Of a stretch of DNA of 64,000 nt, positions 34,230 to 44,163 are shown piece by piece. This stretch comes from Streptosporangium nondiastaticum (GTDB lineage Bacteria; Actinomycetota; Actinomycetes; Streptomycetales; Streptomycetaceae). Position 1 is the stretch's first letter. Each line of letters opens with the position of its first letter. The notes beneath the pieces were generated by a model. It was not told where the DNA came from and ran no database searches. It saw only the letters and a list, made by a program, of their open reading frames with translations. Where the stretch lies: positions 1 through 64,000 of the forward strand of contig NZ_PXWG01000010.1 of assembly GCF_003011965.1 (NCBI RefSeq), written 5' to 3'. A program made the position numbers and the translations under genes.

Positions 34230-34501
34230 GACCCTCCCTTCGGCTGCGTGGCCACGGCCGGGCGGCGGGCAGGAGTGCGCGCCACGACGGCCGTCCCGGC
34301 GGGCCGCGGACGGACGAGAGCGGGATCGCGTCCAATTCTCGCCGCGCCGGGGGCATGCGGCAACGATCAATTGGCGCCATTGGTCGGCGGCGCGCGACCC
34401 TTGGCGCCCCGGCCGCCCCCGCCGGCCCGCCGGCCGGGCGGTGCTACCCGATGTCCCCCAAGGCCGGAGACGGGTCCCCACCTCGCAGTCTCGGAGGAGA
34501 A

Positions 34502-34933
34502 TCAGGCGAGACAGAACTCGTTGCCCTCGATGTCCTGCATCGTGATGCACGACTCGTTGACGCCATCGGCGCGCTGCGTCAGCACGTGTTTCGCGCCGAG
34601 CGCCATCAGCCGTGCGCATTCGGCCTCGAGTGTGGCCAGGCGCTCCTCACCCACGAGCCCGGCGCCGGCCCGCACATCGAGATGCACCCGGTTCTTGACG
34701 ACCTTGCCTTCGGGAACTCGCTGGAAGAGCAAGCGCGGGGCCACACCCGATGGATCAGTGCACGCGAAGTAGATCTCATCCTCGGGCGGCAGCGTGCGGT
34801 GGTACTCCTCCCACGTGGCAAAGCCCTCCGGGACCGTCGGTACGACGTACCCCAGCACCTCGCACCAGAAGGCGGCGAGGCGCGCAGGCTCCGCGCAGTC
34901 GAAGGTCACTTGGAACTGTTTGGTCGTTGACAT
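34502..34933 (-). CDS. VOC-superfamily (glyoxalase-like) protein
   Basis: A 143-residue vicinal oxygen chelate protein with FQVTFDCAEPARLAAFWCEVLGY at the start and HLDVRAGAG plus DIEGNEFCLA at the end, the pattern of the paired beta-alpha-beta motifs. Such proteins act as lyases, dioxygenases or drug-binding proteins; the substrate is not evident. ATG 34933 lies 6 nt after TATCGT on the minus strand, which suggests a leaderless transcript. Confidence 0.88.
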   Translation of the reverse strand: MSTTKQFQVTFDCAEPARLAAFWCEVLGYVVPTVPEGFATWEEYHRTLPPEDEIYFACTDPSGVAPRLLFQRVPEGKVVKNRVHLDVRAGAGLVGEERLATLEAECARLMALGAKHVLTQRADGVNESCITMQDIEGNEFCLA

Positions 34934-34939
34934 CGGCGC

Positions 34940-34945
34940 ACGATA
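34940..34945 (-). promoter_or_regulatory. Candidate -10 box (TATCGT) for the VOC gene
   Basis: On the minus strand TATCGT ends 6 nt before the ATG at 34933; no ribosome binding site is present. Confidence 0.4.
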
Positions 34946-35131
34946 ACAGGGGCCCTGATCATCTCCCCAGGTCGGGAGGTCCGCACGTTGTCGGGAGGAG
35001 GCGCCTGCTACCCGCTGCTGTGTCGTGCGGTCGCAGGGGTGAACCGAGGTCAGTGCCTCCCCAAAGGGAACCTGGTATGCGATCCCGGCCGGCCACTCTC
35101 GTGCTGCCAAAGATCAGTGACGGGACAACCC

Positions 35132-37297
35132 TTAGCCCTGCACCGCCAGCACCATCGGGAAAACCTCCGGCGCCCCGGCCCGCCGCAGCAGCCGGGCGGC
35201 CACGGCCAGCGTCCAGCCGGTGTCGGTGAAGTCGTCGACGAGCAGGACGGGCCCGCCGGCGGAGGCCAGCGCCGCCGCGAGCTCCGGCGGCACGGTCAGC
35301 GCACCGTCCAGCGCCCGCAACCGCTGGGCGCTGTTGGTGCGCGGCACCCGGGTGTCGGTGTCCGCGCCGCCGTACTCGACCGTGCCGAGCAGGGGCATCC
35401 GGCCGACCGAGGCGATGCGCTCGCCGAGCGACCGGATCAGGCGCGGCCGCGTCCGCGAGGCGAGCGTGACGACACCCACGGGGCGCGCGGGGGCGTCCGC
35501 GGCGCCGGAGGCCCAACCGCCGGGACCGCGGGCCCAGTCGGCCAGCACGGTCACCACCGCGTCCGCCACATCATCCGGAACGGGCCCGTCCGGTGTCTGC
35601 GGGGCGAGGAGGGGACGCAGCCGGTTGCCCCAGCCGATGTCGGACAGCCGCCCGAGGGCACGGCCGGTCGCGGCCTGCTCGCCCGCCGGGATGCGGCCCT
35701 TGAGGTCGACACCGACCGCGGGCATCCCGGTCGGCCACATCCGGCGCGGTTCGACCTCCACGCCCGGGCGGCCCAGCTCGCCCCGCGAGGCGTCGAGCGC
35801 CGCGGCGGAGACGTCCGCGGTGAAGCGCGGGCCCGCGCAGTTGTCGCAGCGCCCGCACGGCGCCGCCTGCTCGTCGTCCAGCTGGCGGCGCAGGAACTCC
35901 ATCCGGCACTGCGTCGTGGTGGCGTACTCGCGCATCGCCTGCTGCTCCGCGCCGCGCTGCCGCTCGACCCATGCGTACCGCTCGGCGTCGTACGCCCACG
36001 GGCGCCCCGTGGCCGTCCAGCCGCCCTTCACCCGGTGCACGGCGCCGTCGACGTCGAGGACCTTGAGCATGGTCTCCAGGCGGGAGCGCCGCAGCTCCAC
36101 CCGGGGTTCGAGGGCCGGCAGGGAGACGGGGCGGTCCGAGGCGGCGAGCACCTCCAGCGTGCGGCGGACCTGGTCCTCCGGAGGGAAGGCGAGGGACGCG
36201 AAGTACTTCCAGATCGCCTCGTCCTCCCGGCCAGGGAGCAGCAGGACCTCGGCGTGCTCGACGCCGCGGCCGGCGCGGCCGACCTGCTGGTAGTAGGCGA
36301 TGGGGGAGGAGGGGGAGCCGAGGTGGACCACGAAGCCCAGGTCGGGCTTGTCGAAGCCCATGCCCAGTGCGGACGTGGCGACGAGCGCCTTGACGCGGTT
36401 GGCGAGCAGGTCCTCCTCGGCCTGCTGCCGGTCCGCGTTCTCCGTCTTGCCCGTGTACGCGGTGACCGTGTGGCCGCACCGGCGCAGGAACGCGGTGACC
36501 TCCTCGGCGGCCGCTACGGTGAGGGTGTAGATGATGCCCGAGCCGGGGAGCTCGGCGAGGTGGTCGGCGAGCCAGGCCAGCCGGTGCGCGGCGTCGGGCA
36601 GCTGCAGCACCCCGAGGCTCAGGCTCTCCCGGTCCAGCGGGCCGCGCAGCACCAGCGCCCGGGTCGACTCCTCGCCCGTGCCCAGCTGCTCGGCGACGTC
36701 GGCGGTGACGCGGGCGTTGGCGGTGGCGGTCGTGGCGAGGACGGGGACGCCGGGCGGCAGGTCGGCCAGCATGGTGCGCAGCCGGCGGTAGTCGGGCCGG
36801 AAGTCGTGGCCCCAGTCGGAGATGCAGTGGGCCTCGTCGACGACGAGAAGGCCGGTCGCGGCGGCGAGCTTGGGCAGGACCTGGTCGCGGAAGTCGGGGT
36901 TGTTCAGGCGCTCCGGCGACACGAGCAGCACGTCGACCTCGCCCGCCGCGACCTCGGCCTGGACGGTGTCCCACTCCTCGACGTTGGCGGAGTTGATCGT
37001 GCGCGCGTGGATGCCCGCCCGCGCCGCGGCGTCCACCTGATTGCGCATCAGCGCCAGCAGCGGCGAGACGATCACCGTGGGGCCGCTGCCGCGCGCCCGC
37101 AGCAGGGCGGTCGCGACGAAGTACACCGCCGACTTGCCCCAGCCCGTCCGCTGCACGACCAGGGCGCGCCGGTGGTGGGCGACCAGCGCCTCGATCGCCA
37201 GCCACTGGTCCTCGCGCAGTCTCGCCGTGCCCGTGGTGTCACCGACGAGGCGGGCCAGGACGGCGTCGGCCGAGGCGCGGAGGTCTTCGTTCGTCAT
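35132..37297 (-). CDS. RecQ-family helicase fused to a phosphoribosyltransferase-like domain
   Basis: A 721-residue protein from ATG 37297. The N-terminal half is a RecQ helicase: Walker A variant [35 protein letters not shown], and the QVGRAGRG motif VI, followed by a cysteine cluster (PCGRCDNC) of the RecQ zinc domain. The C-terminal 200 residues lack an HRDC domain and instead end with [18 protein letters not shown] at about 684-701, the PRPP-binding signature of phosphoribosyltransferases. The Gln/Lys-loop differs from E. coli RecQ. It is a DNA repair helicase by homology; the role of the tail is unknown. A DUF4192 gene is divergent from it. Confidence 0.9.
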   Translation of the reverse strand: MTNEDLRASADAVLARLVGDTTGTARLREDQWLAIEALVAHHRRALVVQRTGWGKSAVYFVATALLRARGSGPTVIVSPLLALMRNQVDAAARAGIHARTINSANVEEWDTVQAEVAAGEVDVLLVSPERLNNPDFRDQVLPKLAAATGLLVVDEAHCISDWGHDFRPDYRRLRTMLADLPPGVPVLATTATANARVTADVAEQLGTGEESTRALVLRGPLDRESLSLGVLQLPDAAHRLAWLADHLAELPGSGIIYTLTVAAAEEVTAFLRRCGHTVTAYTGKTENADRQQAEEDLLANRVKALVATSALGMGFDKPDLGFVVHLGSPSSPIAYYQQVGRAGRGVEHAEVLLLPGREDEAIWKYFASLAFPPEDQVRRTLEVLAASDRPVSLPALEPRVELRRSRLETMLKVLDVDGAVHRVKGGWTATGRPWAYDAERYAWVERQRGAEQQAMREYATTTQCRMEFLRRQLDDEQAAPCGRCDNCAGPRFTADVSAAALDASRGELGRPGVEVEPRRMWPTGMPAVGVDLKGRIPAGEQAATGRALGRLSDIGWGNRLRPLLAPQTPDGPVPDDVADAVVTVLADWARGPGGWASGAADAPARPVGVVTLASRTRPRLIRSLGERIASVGRMPLLGTVEYGGADTDTRVPRTNSAQRLRALDGALTVPPELAAALASAGGPVLLVDDFTDTGWTLAVAARLLRRAGAPEVFPMVLAVQG

Positions 37298-37444
37298 GCC
37301 CCCATGCAACACGAGTGCACTGACAATGCGCGAACGCGCCCGGCCCGCTGTGGAAAACCACTGTCCACAACATTAGTAGGACCATAATTCCGGAGTTATC
37401 CACAGGCCTGGCGGGCTCCGGCGGGCCCGCGGGACTCTCGGGCC

Positions 37445-38866
37445 ATGACGCAGCACAACGAATCCTCCCGTCCCTCCGTCCCCTCCTCCCCGTCCGCCGG
37501 CGTGCCCGGCACGCCGGGCGCGGGCCCCGGGCAGCAGGTCACCCTCCGCTCCCCGGCCGAGCTGGCCGACGCCCTTCCGTACCTCCTGGGCTTCCACCCG
37601 ACGGACAGCGTGGTCCTCGTCGCGCTGCACGGCGACCGGGGCCGCTTCGGGGGCCGGCTCCGGCTCGGCATCCCGCGCAGCGGCGAGGAGTGGCCGGAGG
37701 TCTGCGACCAGCTCGCCGAGACCCTCCTGTCCGGCAGCAGCAAGCGCGGCAACCGCCCCGAGGGCGTGATCATCTTCTTCTGTCAGGACCCCGACACCGC
37801 CGGCGGCCAGACGCCGCAGCAGGTCATGGAGCGCCTGCGCCCGTTCGCCCAGAGCCTGCGCCGCGCCTGCGGCCGGCTGGACATGCCCGTGCACGAGGCC
37901 CTGTGCATCTCCGACGGCCGGTTCTGGTCGTACTGCTGCCCCGACCCCCGCTGCTGCCCGCCCGAGGGCACCCCGCTCTCCCTGCCCGGCACGTCGGTCA
38001 TGGCGGCCGCCGCCACCTACGCGGGCATCGAGGTGCGCGGCACGCTGCGGGAGATGGAAGACCGGTACGCACCCCTCACCGGGGAGAGGACGGAGGGGCA
38101 GCGCAAGGCGCTCGACGCCGCGGCCTTCGCGATGGTGCCCCGCATCCTCGGCAGCGCCGGCTGCGAACCCGTGCGGCAGGAGACGCTCGCCGTCGCGCGG
38201 ACCCTGGTGGACCGCTTCGACGGGACGCCGCCACCCCCCGGCCGGCCCGCGGCCGACGCGTACGACGACTCCCTCCTGACCGACGAGGAGGCCGCCACGG
38301 TCATCGTGGGCCTGCAGGACCGCCTCACGCGCGACCGGGCCGCGGAGTGGATGGAGGGGCCGCGCGCCGCCGCCGTGCTGCGGGTGTGGCGCGCCCTGGC
38401 CCGCCGCTGCGTGCATCCGTACGCGGAGTACGCCGCGGCTCCCGTCACACTCGCCGGCTGGGTGGCCTGGGCCTGCGACGACCAGCCGGAGGCCCGGGTC
38501 GCGCTGAGCCGGGCGCTCGCCGCCGACCCCGAGTACGTCTTCGCCCAGCTGCTCTACCGTGCCTGCAACGAAGGGCTGGACCCGGAGCCGCTCCGCCAGT
38601 GCCTGCGGCAGGAGGGGGCCGACCGGGCCCTCCAGGACGCGGTCCGGGCCGAGGTGGAGCGCATGGAAGCGGCGGCACGGGCCTCCTCGGCGGCCCCGGA
38701 GGCGCAAGGCGCAGGCGGCACGCGGAGCACGCGCCGGCGGTCGCGGCCCGGAGGCCCCGCGGGCAGCACCGGCCCCGCGGGCCCGGCCGGGCCCGCAGGC
38801 AAGCCCCGCACGCGGCGGAGGAGCCTCCGGAAGGGGGACCGCAGCCGGGAGGAGCGGCCGCAGTGA
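37445..38866 (+). CDS. DUF4192 domain protein
   Basis: A 473-residue cytoplasmic protein. After a Ser/Pro-rich start, the sequence LRSPAELADALPYLLGFHPTDSVVLVALHG is the hallmark of DUF4192. The domain runs to about residue 370, with a cysteine-rich patch SYCCPDPRCCPPEGTPL and a helical region ending with AYRACNEG-type repeats (FAQLLYRACNEGLDPEPLR). The last 70 residues are Ala/Gly/Arg-rich. The function of the family is unknown, although it is widespread in actinobacteria. It is divergent from the RecQ gene, with about 150 bp between. Confidence 0.88.
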   Translation: MTQHNESSRPSVPSSPSAGVPGTPGAGPGQQVTLRSPAELADALPYLLGFHPTDSVVLVALHGDRGRFGGRLRLGIPRSGEEWPEVCDQLAETLLSGSSKRGNRPEGVIIFFCQDPDTAGGQTPQQVMERLRPFAQSLRRACGRLDMPVHEALCISDGRFWSYCCPDPRCCPPEGTPLSLPGTSVMAAAATYAGIEVRGTLREMEDRYAPLTGERTEGQRKALDAAAFAMVPRILGSAGCEPVRQETLAVARTLVDRFDGTPPPPGRPAADAYDDSLLTDEEAATVIVGLQDRLTRDRAAEWMEGPRAAAVLRVWRALARRCVHPYAEYAAAPVTLAGWVAWACDDQPEARVALSRALAADPEYVFAQLLYRACNEGLDPEPLRQCLRQEGADRALQDAVRAEVERMEAAARASSAAPEAQGAGGTRSTRRRSRPGGPAGSTGPAGPAGPAGKPRTRRRSLRKGDRSREERPQ

Positions 38867-38991
38867 ACCCATGGCCCACACAGGCGGCCCTCCACACCGT
38901 GACCTCGGCGGGCCCGCCGCCGTTCATCCGTGTGGCCCGCAAACGTTGTCCGTCGTCCCGGTCCGTGAAACCCACAGGGGAGCGCAGTCAA

Positions 38992-41034
38992 GTGCAAGGC
39001 ACCGTCCCCCATGGCCAGCCGCCCCGGCCCCGTCATGCGCCGCCCCAGCGCGCCGCCCAGGGCCGTCCGCCCGCTCCGCAGCCCGTGCACACGGCCATGA
39101 TCTGCGTCGCCCTGCCGGCCCTGGCGATCTCGGGGGAGCACGGGCAGATGACCGGGCAGGGGCTCGACGGCTTCTACCGAGGCGGGCGCCGGCTCCTGGC
39201 CCGCTGCAGGCTGAGGGTCGGCGGGGCCGAGCCGCTGCCCGTACAGGGGCGGATGCTCGGCGCGGACCGTGCCCGCTTCGTCGGCGCCGTGAGAACGGCC
39301 GCGGATTCGGGGCCCGACCCCGCCGTCACGGTCGAGAGGCTGCGCTCGGCCGAGGGCGTCGAGCGGATCGCCCTGCGCAGCACCGCGGCCCGTGCCCTGC
39401 GGCTGCCCGTCGAGGTGTCGCTCGGCACCGACCTGGCGGAGCTGGGCGCGGTCGCGGCGGGGGCGGCCGGGCCCGAGGTCCCCGCCGGAGTGCATGCCTC
39501 CGGCCTGCGGTGGTCCACGACGGAGGCGCAGGCGGCGGTCACCGCCGATCCCCCGCCGGGGGACGCCCTGGCGTCTGCCGGGCTGCTGTGCTGGGAGATC
39601 GAGCTGCCGCCGGGAGGCACGCGCAGCATCGAGCTCCGCGTCCTCCCCGAGCAGCCCGGCAAGGTCCGGCAGCCCGAGGCGGCCGTCTCCCCGGGCCGCC
39701 CCGCCACCGTGCCCTGGGGCGACCCGCAGGCGGAGGGCGACGACCCGCGGGCGGGGGCCCTGCTCGCCGCCGCCCTCGACGATCTCCGTGCGCTGCTCGT
39801 GCGCGACCCCGGCAGCCCCGGCGACGTCCATCTGGCGGCGGGCGTCCCCTGGCGCTGCGGGCTCGCCCCCGCCGAGGCCCTGTGGGCGGCGCGGATGACG
39901 CTGCCCCTCGGCGTCCGGCTGGCCGCCGGGACGCTGCGCACCCTGGCCCGTACGCAGCTGGCGGGCCCGGGCCCCGACGGCGGGCGGATCCCCGGCGCCC
40001 TGCGCCACGCCGGGGCGCACCTGCCCCCCGGCTGCACCGGCATCGAGGCCACACTGCTGTTCCCCGTCGTCCTGGCGGAGGCCCGCCGGTGGGGGCTTCC
40101 GGACCGGGAGACGGAGGCGCTGCTGCCCGCCGTCGAGCGCTGCCTCTCCTGGCTGCAGACCGCCACGGGCGAGGACGGCTACCTCCCGGACCCGGTGCCC
40201 GGCGGGCCGTACCGGTGCGAGACGCAGGCGCACGCCCACCGCGCGGCCCTCCTCGGGGCCGATCTCCTGGAGGCTTACGGCCGCCCCGGGGCCGAGCACT
40301 GGCGGAGCTGGGCGGCCGACCTGCGCGGGCGGTTCCGCGAGGAGTTCTGGGTGGAGGACCCGGGCGGCGGGCGCCCCGCGGCCGCTCGCACGCCCGAAGG
40401 GCGCCGGATACCGCACCTGGGCGGTGCCGCCGCCCACCTCCTCGACACCGGCCTGCTGGGAGGGGGGATGCAGGCGCCGGGCCTGCTCGACAAGGTGCAG
40501 ACCGAACAGCTCGCCAGGCTGCTCGGCGGGCCCGCGCTCGACTCGGGCTGGGGCCTGCGCAGCCTCGGGGCGAGGGAGCCGGGGCACAACCCCTTCGGCC
40601 ACCGCAGCGGTGCGGTCAGGGTCCACGAGACGGCGGTGGCCGTGGCGGGCCTGGCCTCCGCCGGATACGAGAAGGAGGCGGGCGCGCTGCTGCGCGGCAC
40701 CCTGGACGCGGCGGCCGCCTTCGGGCACCGCCTGCCGGAGATGTACGCGGGAGAGCAGCGCACGGCCGGGAGCGCGCCGCTGCCGCACCCGGCCGCCTGC
40801 CGTCCCGCGGCCGTCGCCGCCGCGGGCGTGGTGCACCTGCTGACCGCGCTCGCCGGTCTGCGGCCCGACGCCCCGGCGGGCTGCGTCGCGGTGCGGCCGC
40901 TGCACACCGCGCCGCTCGGGGCACTCCGGTTCACAGGGCTGCGCATCGCCGAGCAGCCCTTCGCGATGCGGATCAGCAGGCTCGGCCTCGGCATGGTCGA
41001 GGAAGCCGCCGACGGCCTGCAGCTGGGGGTGTGA
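38992..41034 (+). CDS. Glycogen debranching N-terminal-domain protein (glycosidase-like)
   Basis: About 680 residues from GTG 38992. The N-terminal domain (GQGLDGFYRGGRRLLARCRL and RMLGADRARFVGAV) matches the GDE_N_bis type found before (alpha/alpha)6 glycosidases. The C-terminal half shows ALWAARMTLPLGVRLAAGTLRTLA, GEDGYLPDP and SGWGLRSLGAREPGHNPFGHRSGAVR, as in amylo-alpha-1,6-glucosidase-like proteins. It has no signal peptide. The role may be processing of intracellular glycans or trehalose/glycogen-related sugars, but no glycogen genes are nearby. A Nudix-type gene follows on the same strand. Confidence 0.8.
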   Translation: MQGTVPHGQPPRPRHAPPQRAAQGRPPAPQPVHTAMICVALPALAISGEHGQMTGQGLDGFYRGGRRLLARCRLRVGGAEPLPVQGRMLGADRARFVGAVRTAADSGPDPAVTVERLRSAEGVERIALRSTAARALRLPVEVSLGTDLAELGAVAAGAAGPEVPAGVHASGLRWSTTEAQAAVTADPPPGDALASAGLLCWEIELPPGGTRSIELRVLPEQPGKVRQPEAAVSPGRPATVPWGDPQAEGDDPRAGALLAAALDDLRALLVRDPGSPGDVHLAAGVPWRCGLAPAEALWAARMTLPLGVRLAAGTLRTLARTQLAGPGPDGGRIPGALRHAGAHLPPGCTGIEATLLFPVVLAEARRWGLPDRETEALLPAVERCLSWLQTATGEDGYLPDPVPGGPYRCETQAHAHRAALLGADLLEAYGRPGAEHWRSWAADLRGRFREEFWVEDPGGGRPAAARTPEGRRIPHLGGAAAHLLDTGLLGGGMQAPGLLDKVQTEQLARLLGGPALDSGWGLRSLGAREPGHNPFGHRSGAVRVHETAVAVAGLASAGYEKEAGALLRGTLDAAAAFGHRLPEMYAGEQRTAGSAPLPHPAACRPAAVAAAGVVHLLTALAGLRPDAPAGCVAVRPLHTAPLGALRFTGLRIAEQPFAMRISRLGLGMVEEAADGLQLGV

Positions 41035-41095
41035 GCGGGTTGCTTCCGAGGCTCGCGGAGGGGGCGCTCCCCGGCCCTCCGCAAGACCCTGTTTA

Positions 41096-41110
41096 TCGTC
41101 AGGAAGACGA
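41096..41110. promoter_or_regulatory. Inverted repeat TCGTC-N5-GACGA before the Nudix gene
   Basis: The repeat lies directly upstream of the -10 box at 41112, where a regulator such as an NrtR-like protein could block transcription. Confidence 0.4.
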
Positions 41111-41111
41111 C

Positions 41112-41117
41112 TATGAT
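41112..41117 (+). promoter_or_regulatory. Candidate -10 box (TATGAT) for the Nudix gene
   Basis: TATGAT ends 6 nt before the ATG at 41124, which fits a leaderless transcript. Confidence 0.45.
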
Positions 41118-41123
41118 CGCGTC

Positions 41124-41885
41124 ATGCCCTACGACCCGTCGGCCTTTCCGCCCTTCGCTGTCACCGTCGACCTGGTCGTGCTCACCGTGCGCAGGCATGC
41201 GCTGTGCGCGCTGGCCGTGCGCCGCGGCGAGCCGCCGTACCAGGGCCGCTGGGCGTTGCCGGGCGGGTTCGTGCGGGGCGATGAAGACCTGACGACCGCC
41301 GCCGCGCGGGAGCTGGCCGAGGAGACCGGGCTGAACGCCCACGACCCCGCGGGCCCCGTCCTGCCCAACGCCGCCCACCTGGAGCAGCTCGCCACGTACG
41401 GCGATCCGAAGCGCGACCCGCGCATGCGGGTGGTGAGCGTCGCGCACCTGGCGCTCGCGCCCGACCTGCCCGCTCCGCGCCCCGGGGGAGACGCGCGCAG
41501 CGTCCGCTGGGCGCCGGTGGAGGAGCTGCTGGACCAGGAGGCCGGCTACGGCCGCGACGGCGAGCAGGTCACGCCCCTGGCCTTCGACCACGCGCAGATC
41601 CTCGCCGACGGCGTCGAGCGCGCCCGGTCCAAGATCGAGTATTCCTCCCTGGCCACGGCCTTCTGCCCTCAGGAGTTCACCGTCGGCGAGCTGCGCCGGG
41701 TCTACGAGGCGGTGTGGGGCGTCGCCCTCGACCCCCGCAACTTCCACCGGAAGGTGACGGGCACCCCCGGCTTCCTGGTGCCCACCGGCGGGACGACGAC
41801 GCGCCAGGGCGGCCGTCCGGCCCAGCTCTTCCGGGCCGGCGGGGCCACGCTCCTCAACCCGCCCATGCTGCGCCCCGAGGCATAG
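41124..41885 (+). CDS. Nudix hydrolase with C-terminal winged helix (NrtR-like)
   Basis: A 253-residue protein with a complete Nudix box, G-X5-E-X7-REUXEEXGU, in GGFVRGDEDLTTAAARELAE followed by ETGL, so it should hydrolyse nucleoside diphosphate derivatives such as ADP-ribose. The C-terminal 90 residues (EYSSLATAFCPQEFTVGELRRVYEAVWG, then DPRNFHRKV) match the winged helix of NrtR-type regulators of NAD metabolism. In many NrtR proteins the Nudix box is degenerate; here it is intact, so enzyme and regulator roles are both possible. The inverted repeat before the gene may be its own operator. No NAD genes are adjacent. Confidence 0.85.
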   Translation: MPYDPSAFPPFAVTVDLVVLTVRRHALCALAVRRGEPPYQGRWALPGGFVRGDEDLTTAAARELAEETGLNAHDPAGPVLPNAAHLEQLATYGDPKRDPRMRVVSVAHLALAPDLPAPRPGGDARSVRWAPVEELLDQEAGYGRDGEQVTPLAFDHAQILADGVERARSKIEYSSLATAFCPQEFTVGELRRVYEAVWGVALDPRNFHRKVTGTPGFLVPTGGTTTRQGGRPAQLFRAGGATLLNPPMLRPEA

Positions 41886-42142
41886 TCCTCGGCGGCCCTC
41901 GCCGCCTCACCACCCCTGCCGGGAGGGCCGCGCGTCGCGGCGGCGCCCGGCGGCCGGGTATGCGCGCGAGCGCATGCCCATGAGGGGACACGCTTACAAC
42001 TGCCTACATTGCGTGGCAATTCGGACATACCGGGTTACGGTGCTGCCGTACCTCCCAGCGATCCCCTGCGCCCTCGGCCGTCTCGGTCACCGAGCGGGCC
42101 GAGGGGTGCCGCCGAGCCGTCTCACGCCCCGCGAGAGAAGCC

Positions 42143-43951
42143 ATGATCCAGGCCATCGGACTCACCAGCGCCCCCCAGCGCAACAGGTTCCCCGCCGTCG
42201 ACGACCTCACCTTTGAGGCCCGCCCCGGCCGGGTCACCGTCCTGCTCGGTGCCCCTGGCGCGGGCAAGACCAGCGCCCTGCGCCTCCTGCTGCGCCTCGA
42301 CCCCGGGCGCGGCGTCGCCCTCTTCCGCGGCCGCCCCCTGGACCGTGTCCCGCACCCCACCCGCGAGATCGGCGTCGTCCTCGGGGACGTCCCCGGCCAC
42401 CCGGCCCGTACCGCCCGGGGACACCTGCGCATGCTCAGCGCCGCCGCGGGCGTCCCCGCCGAGCGCGCCGACGACGTCCTGGAGGTCGTCGGCCTGACCG
42501 GCCTGGCGGGCCAGCGCCTCGGCGACTTCTCGCTGGGCATGGACCGCCGCCTCGGCCTCGCCGCAGCCCTCCTCGGCGACCCCCACACCCTCGTCCTGGA
42601 CGAGCCCGCCCACGAGCTCTCGCCTCGCGAGACGGCCTGGCTGCACGGCATGCTGCGGGCGTACGCGGACCACGGCGGCGCCGTCCTCGTCACCTCGCCC
42701 GACCCCAGGGAAGCGGCCCGCATCGCCGACCGGGTCGTCACCATCGACGAGGGCCGCCTCGTCGCCGACCAGGAGGCCGCCGAGTTCTCCCGCACCCGCC
42801 TGCGTCCGCGCGTCGCCGTCCAGTCGCCGCTGGCCGGCCGCCTCGCCCACGCCCTCACCGCCGAGGCTGACGAAGCGGCGGCCGCCGAGCCGGGGCAGGC
42901 CGTGGAGGTCGTGCAGGAGGGCGGCAGCAAGCTGTCGGTCTACGGCAGCACCTGCGCCGTCGTCGGCGAGACCGCCTACCGGCACGGCATCCTCCTCCAC
43001 CGGCTGACCGAGGAGATCGGCGACACCGGCCCCGTACCCCCGCTGCTGCGGGCCGACGGCCGCAGGCCCGCCCCGTCCGCGCCGCCCCCGGCGGGGACGC
43101 CCGAGGGTGTGCGCGCGGAGGAGCAGGACGCCGCGGCCGCCGGCCCCGTCCAGCTCCCGCGCCTGCAGCCCCGTCTCCCGGCCCCCGACCCGGCCTGGCC
43201 GCTGCGGTACGAACTGCGCCGCGCCACCGGCGTGCGGACCGGCTGGATCGTGGCGGCCGCCTCCCTCGCCGCCTCCCTGCTCGTCGCCGTCCTCCTCGCC
43301 AGGTCGGGCGGCGCTCCCGAGCCGCGCGTGCTCACGGGCTGGCCGGCCCTGCTGCCGCTGCCCCCCGCCGTCTTCGGGGCCGGCCTCGTCGGCGCCCTCG
43401 CCTTCGGCCAGGAGTTCCGCTATCCCGCGCTCGCCCCGGACCAGGGCACCGTCCCGCGCCGCCTCGGCCTGCTCTTCGCCAAGCTCACCGTCACCGCCGT
43501 GGCGGCCGTGCTGCTCGCCCTCGCCTCCCTCTTCCTCGACGCCGGCGCCCTCGGGCTGCTCTTCGGCAATGACGTCGTCTCCCTCCCGCGCGACTGGGCC
43601 GTGCTGCTGGCGGGCTGGACGGCCCTGACCTTGGGCTGCGCCTGGGCGGGGCTGCTGGCCGCCGGACTGTTCCGGTCGACGGCTCTGGGTGTGGTCGCGG
43701 TGCTGGCCGTGCCGACGCTCGTGGTGCCCGTCCTCGGCAGCGTTCTCGCCGAGCCCGCGGCCCGCTCGCTCGTCGGGCTGCCGGAGCGGCTGCGTTCCGC
43801 CGCGGTCGTGCAGTGGCCCTCCGGCGTCGACCGGGGCGTCTCGACGGCGCTGCGGCTGGTCTCCCAACCGGTCGGCTGGGCGCTCGCATTGTCACTCGGA
43901 GCGCTTCTCGGGGCCTACGTCCTCGCCGTGTTCCGCGGAAGGCCGCGGTGA
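42143..43951 (+). CDS. ABC transporter with fused ATPase and membrane domains
   Basis: A 602-residue half-transporter-like protein in which the ATPase comes first. NBD: Walker A GAPGAGKTS near residue 37, signature FSLGMDRRLGLA and Walker B TLVLDEPAHEL. A linker rich in Ala/Pro follows, then about six hydrophobic segments from residue 370 (WIVAAASLAASLLVAVLLA to the C-terminus). The signature deviates from LSGGQ. The order NBD-TMD resembles ABC-2 type exporters of unknown substrate. It stands alone, with a GntR gene 212 bp downstream. Confidence 0.8.
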   Translation: MIQAIGLTSAPQRNRFPAVDDLTFEARPGRVTVLLGAPGAGKTSALRLLLRLDPGRGVALFRGRPLDRVPHPTREIGVVLGDVPGHPARTARGHLRMLSAAAGVPAERADDVLEVVGLTGLAGQRLGDFSLGMDRRLGLAAALLGDPHTLVLDEPAHELSPRETAWLHGMLRAYADHGGAVLVTSPDPREAARIADRVVTIDEGRLVADQEAAEFSRTRLRPRVAVQSPLAGRLAHALTAEADEAAAAEPGQAVEVVQEGGSKLSVYGSTCAVVGETAYRHGILLHRLTEEIGDTGPVPPLLRADGRRPAPSAPPPAGTPEGVRAEEQDAAAAGPVQLPRLQPRLPAPDPAWPLRYELRRATGVRTGWIVAAASLAASLLVAVLLARSGGAPEPRVLTGWPALLPLPPAVFGAGLVGALAFGQEFRYPALAPDQGTVPRRLGLLFAKLTVTAVAAVLLALASLFLDAGALGLLFGNDVVSLPRDWAVLLAGWTALTLGCAWAGLLAAGLFRSTALGVVAVLAVPTLVVPVLGSVLAEPAARSLVGLPERLRSAAVVQWPSGVDRGVSTALRLVSQPVGWALALSLGALLGAYVLAVFRGRPR

Positions 43952-44163
43952 GGGCCGCCGCCGCGCCGGGCGGAGGTCCCGGCACCCCTTCCCACGTGCG
44001 GAGTTCCCGGGCCGTCGCCGTCACGCTCCGCATATGAGCCATCTCGGAGAGTGCCCGATTCTGTCCGTTTGGCCGTCAATTGTGAGGTAATGGGCGATCA
44101 CCCTTTCGTGTGCTTTTCACCAAAGACCTCAAGGGACCTCGAGGTGTCGCCGACAAAGGAGGC

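Noticed and set aside
34230-34501. Small gene in the gap between 34229 and 34502
   Set aside because: The frames here have neither a good start nor typical codon bias, and no motif was recognised. The gap is treated as non-coding.
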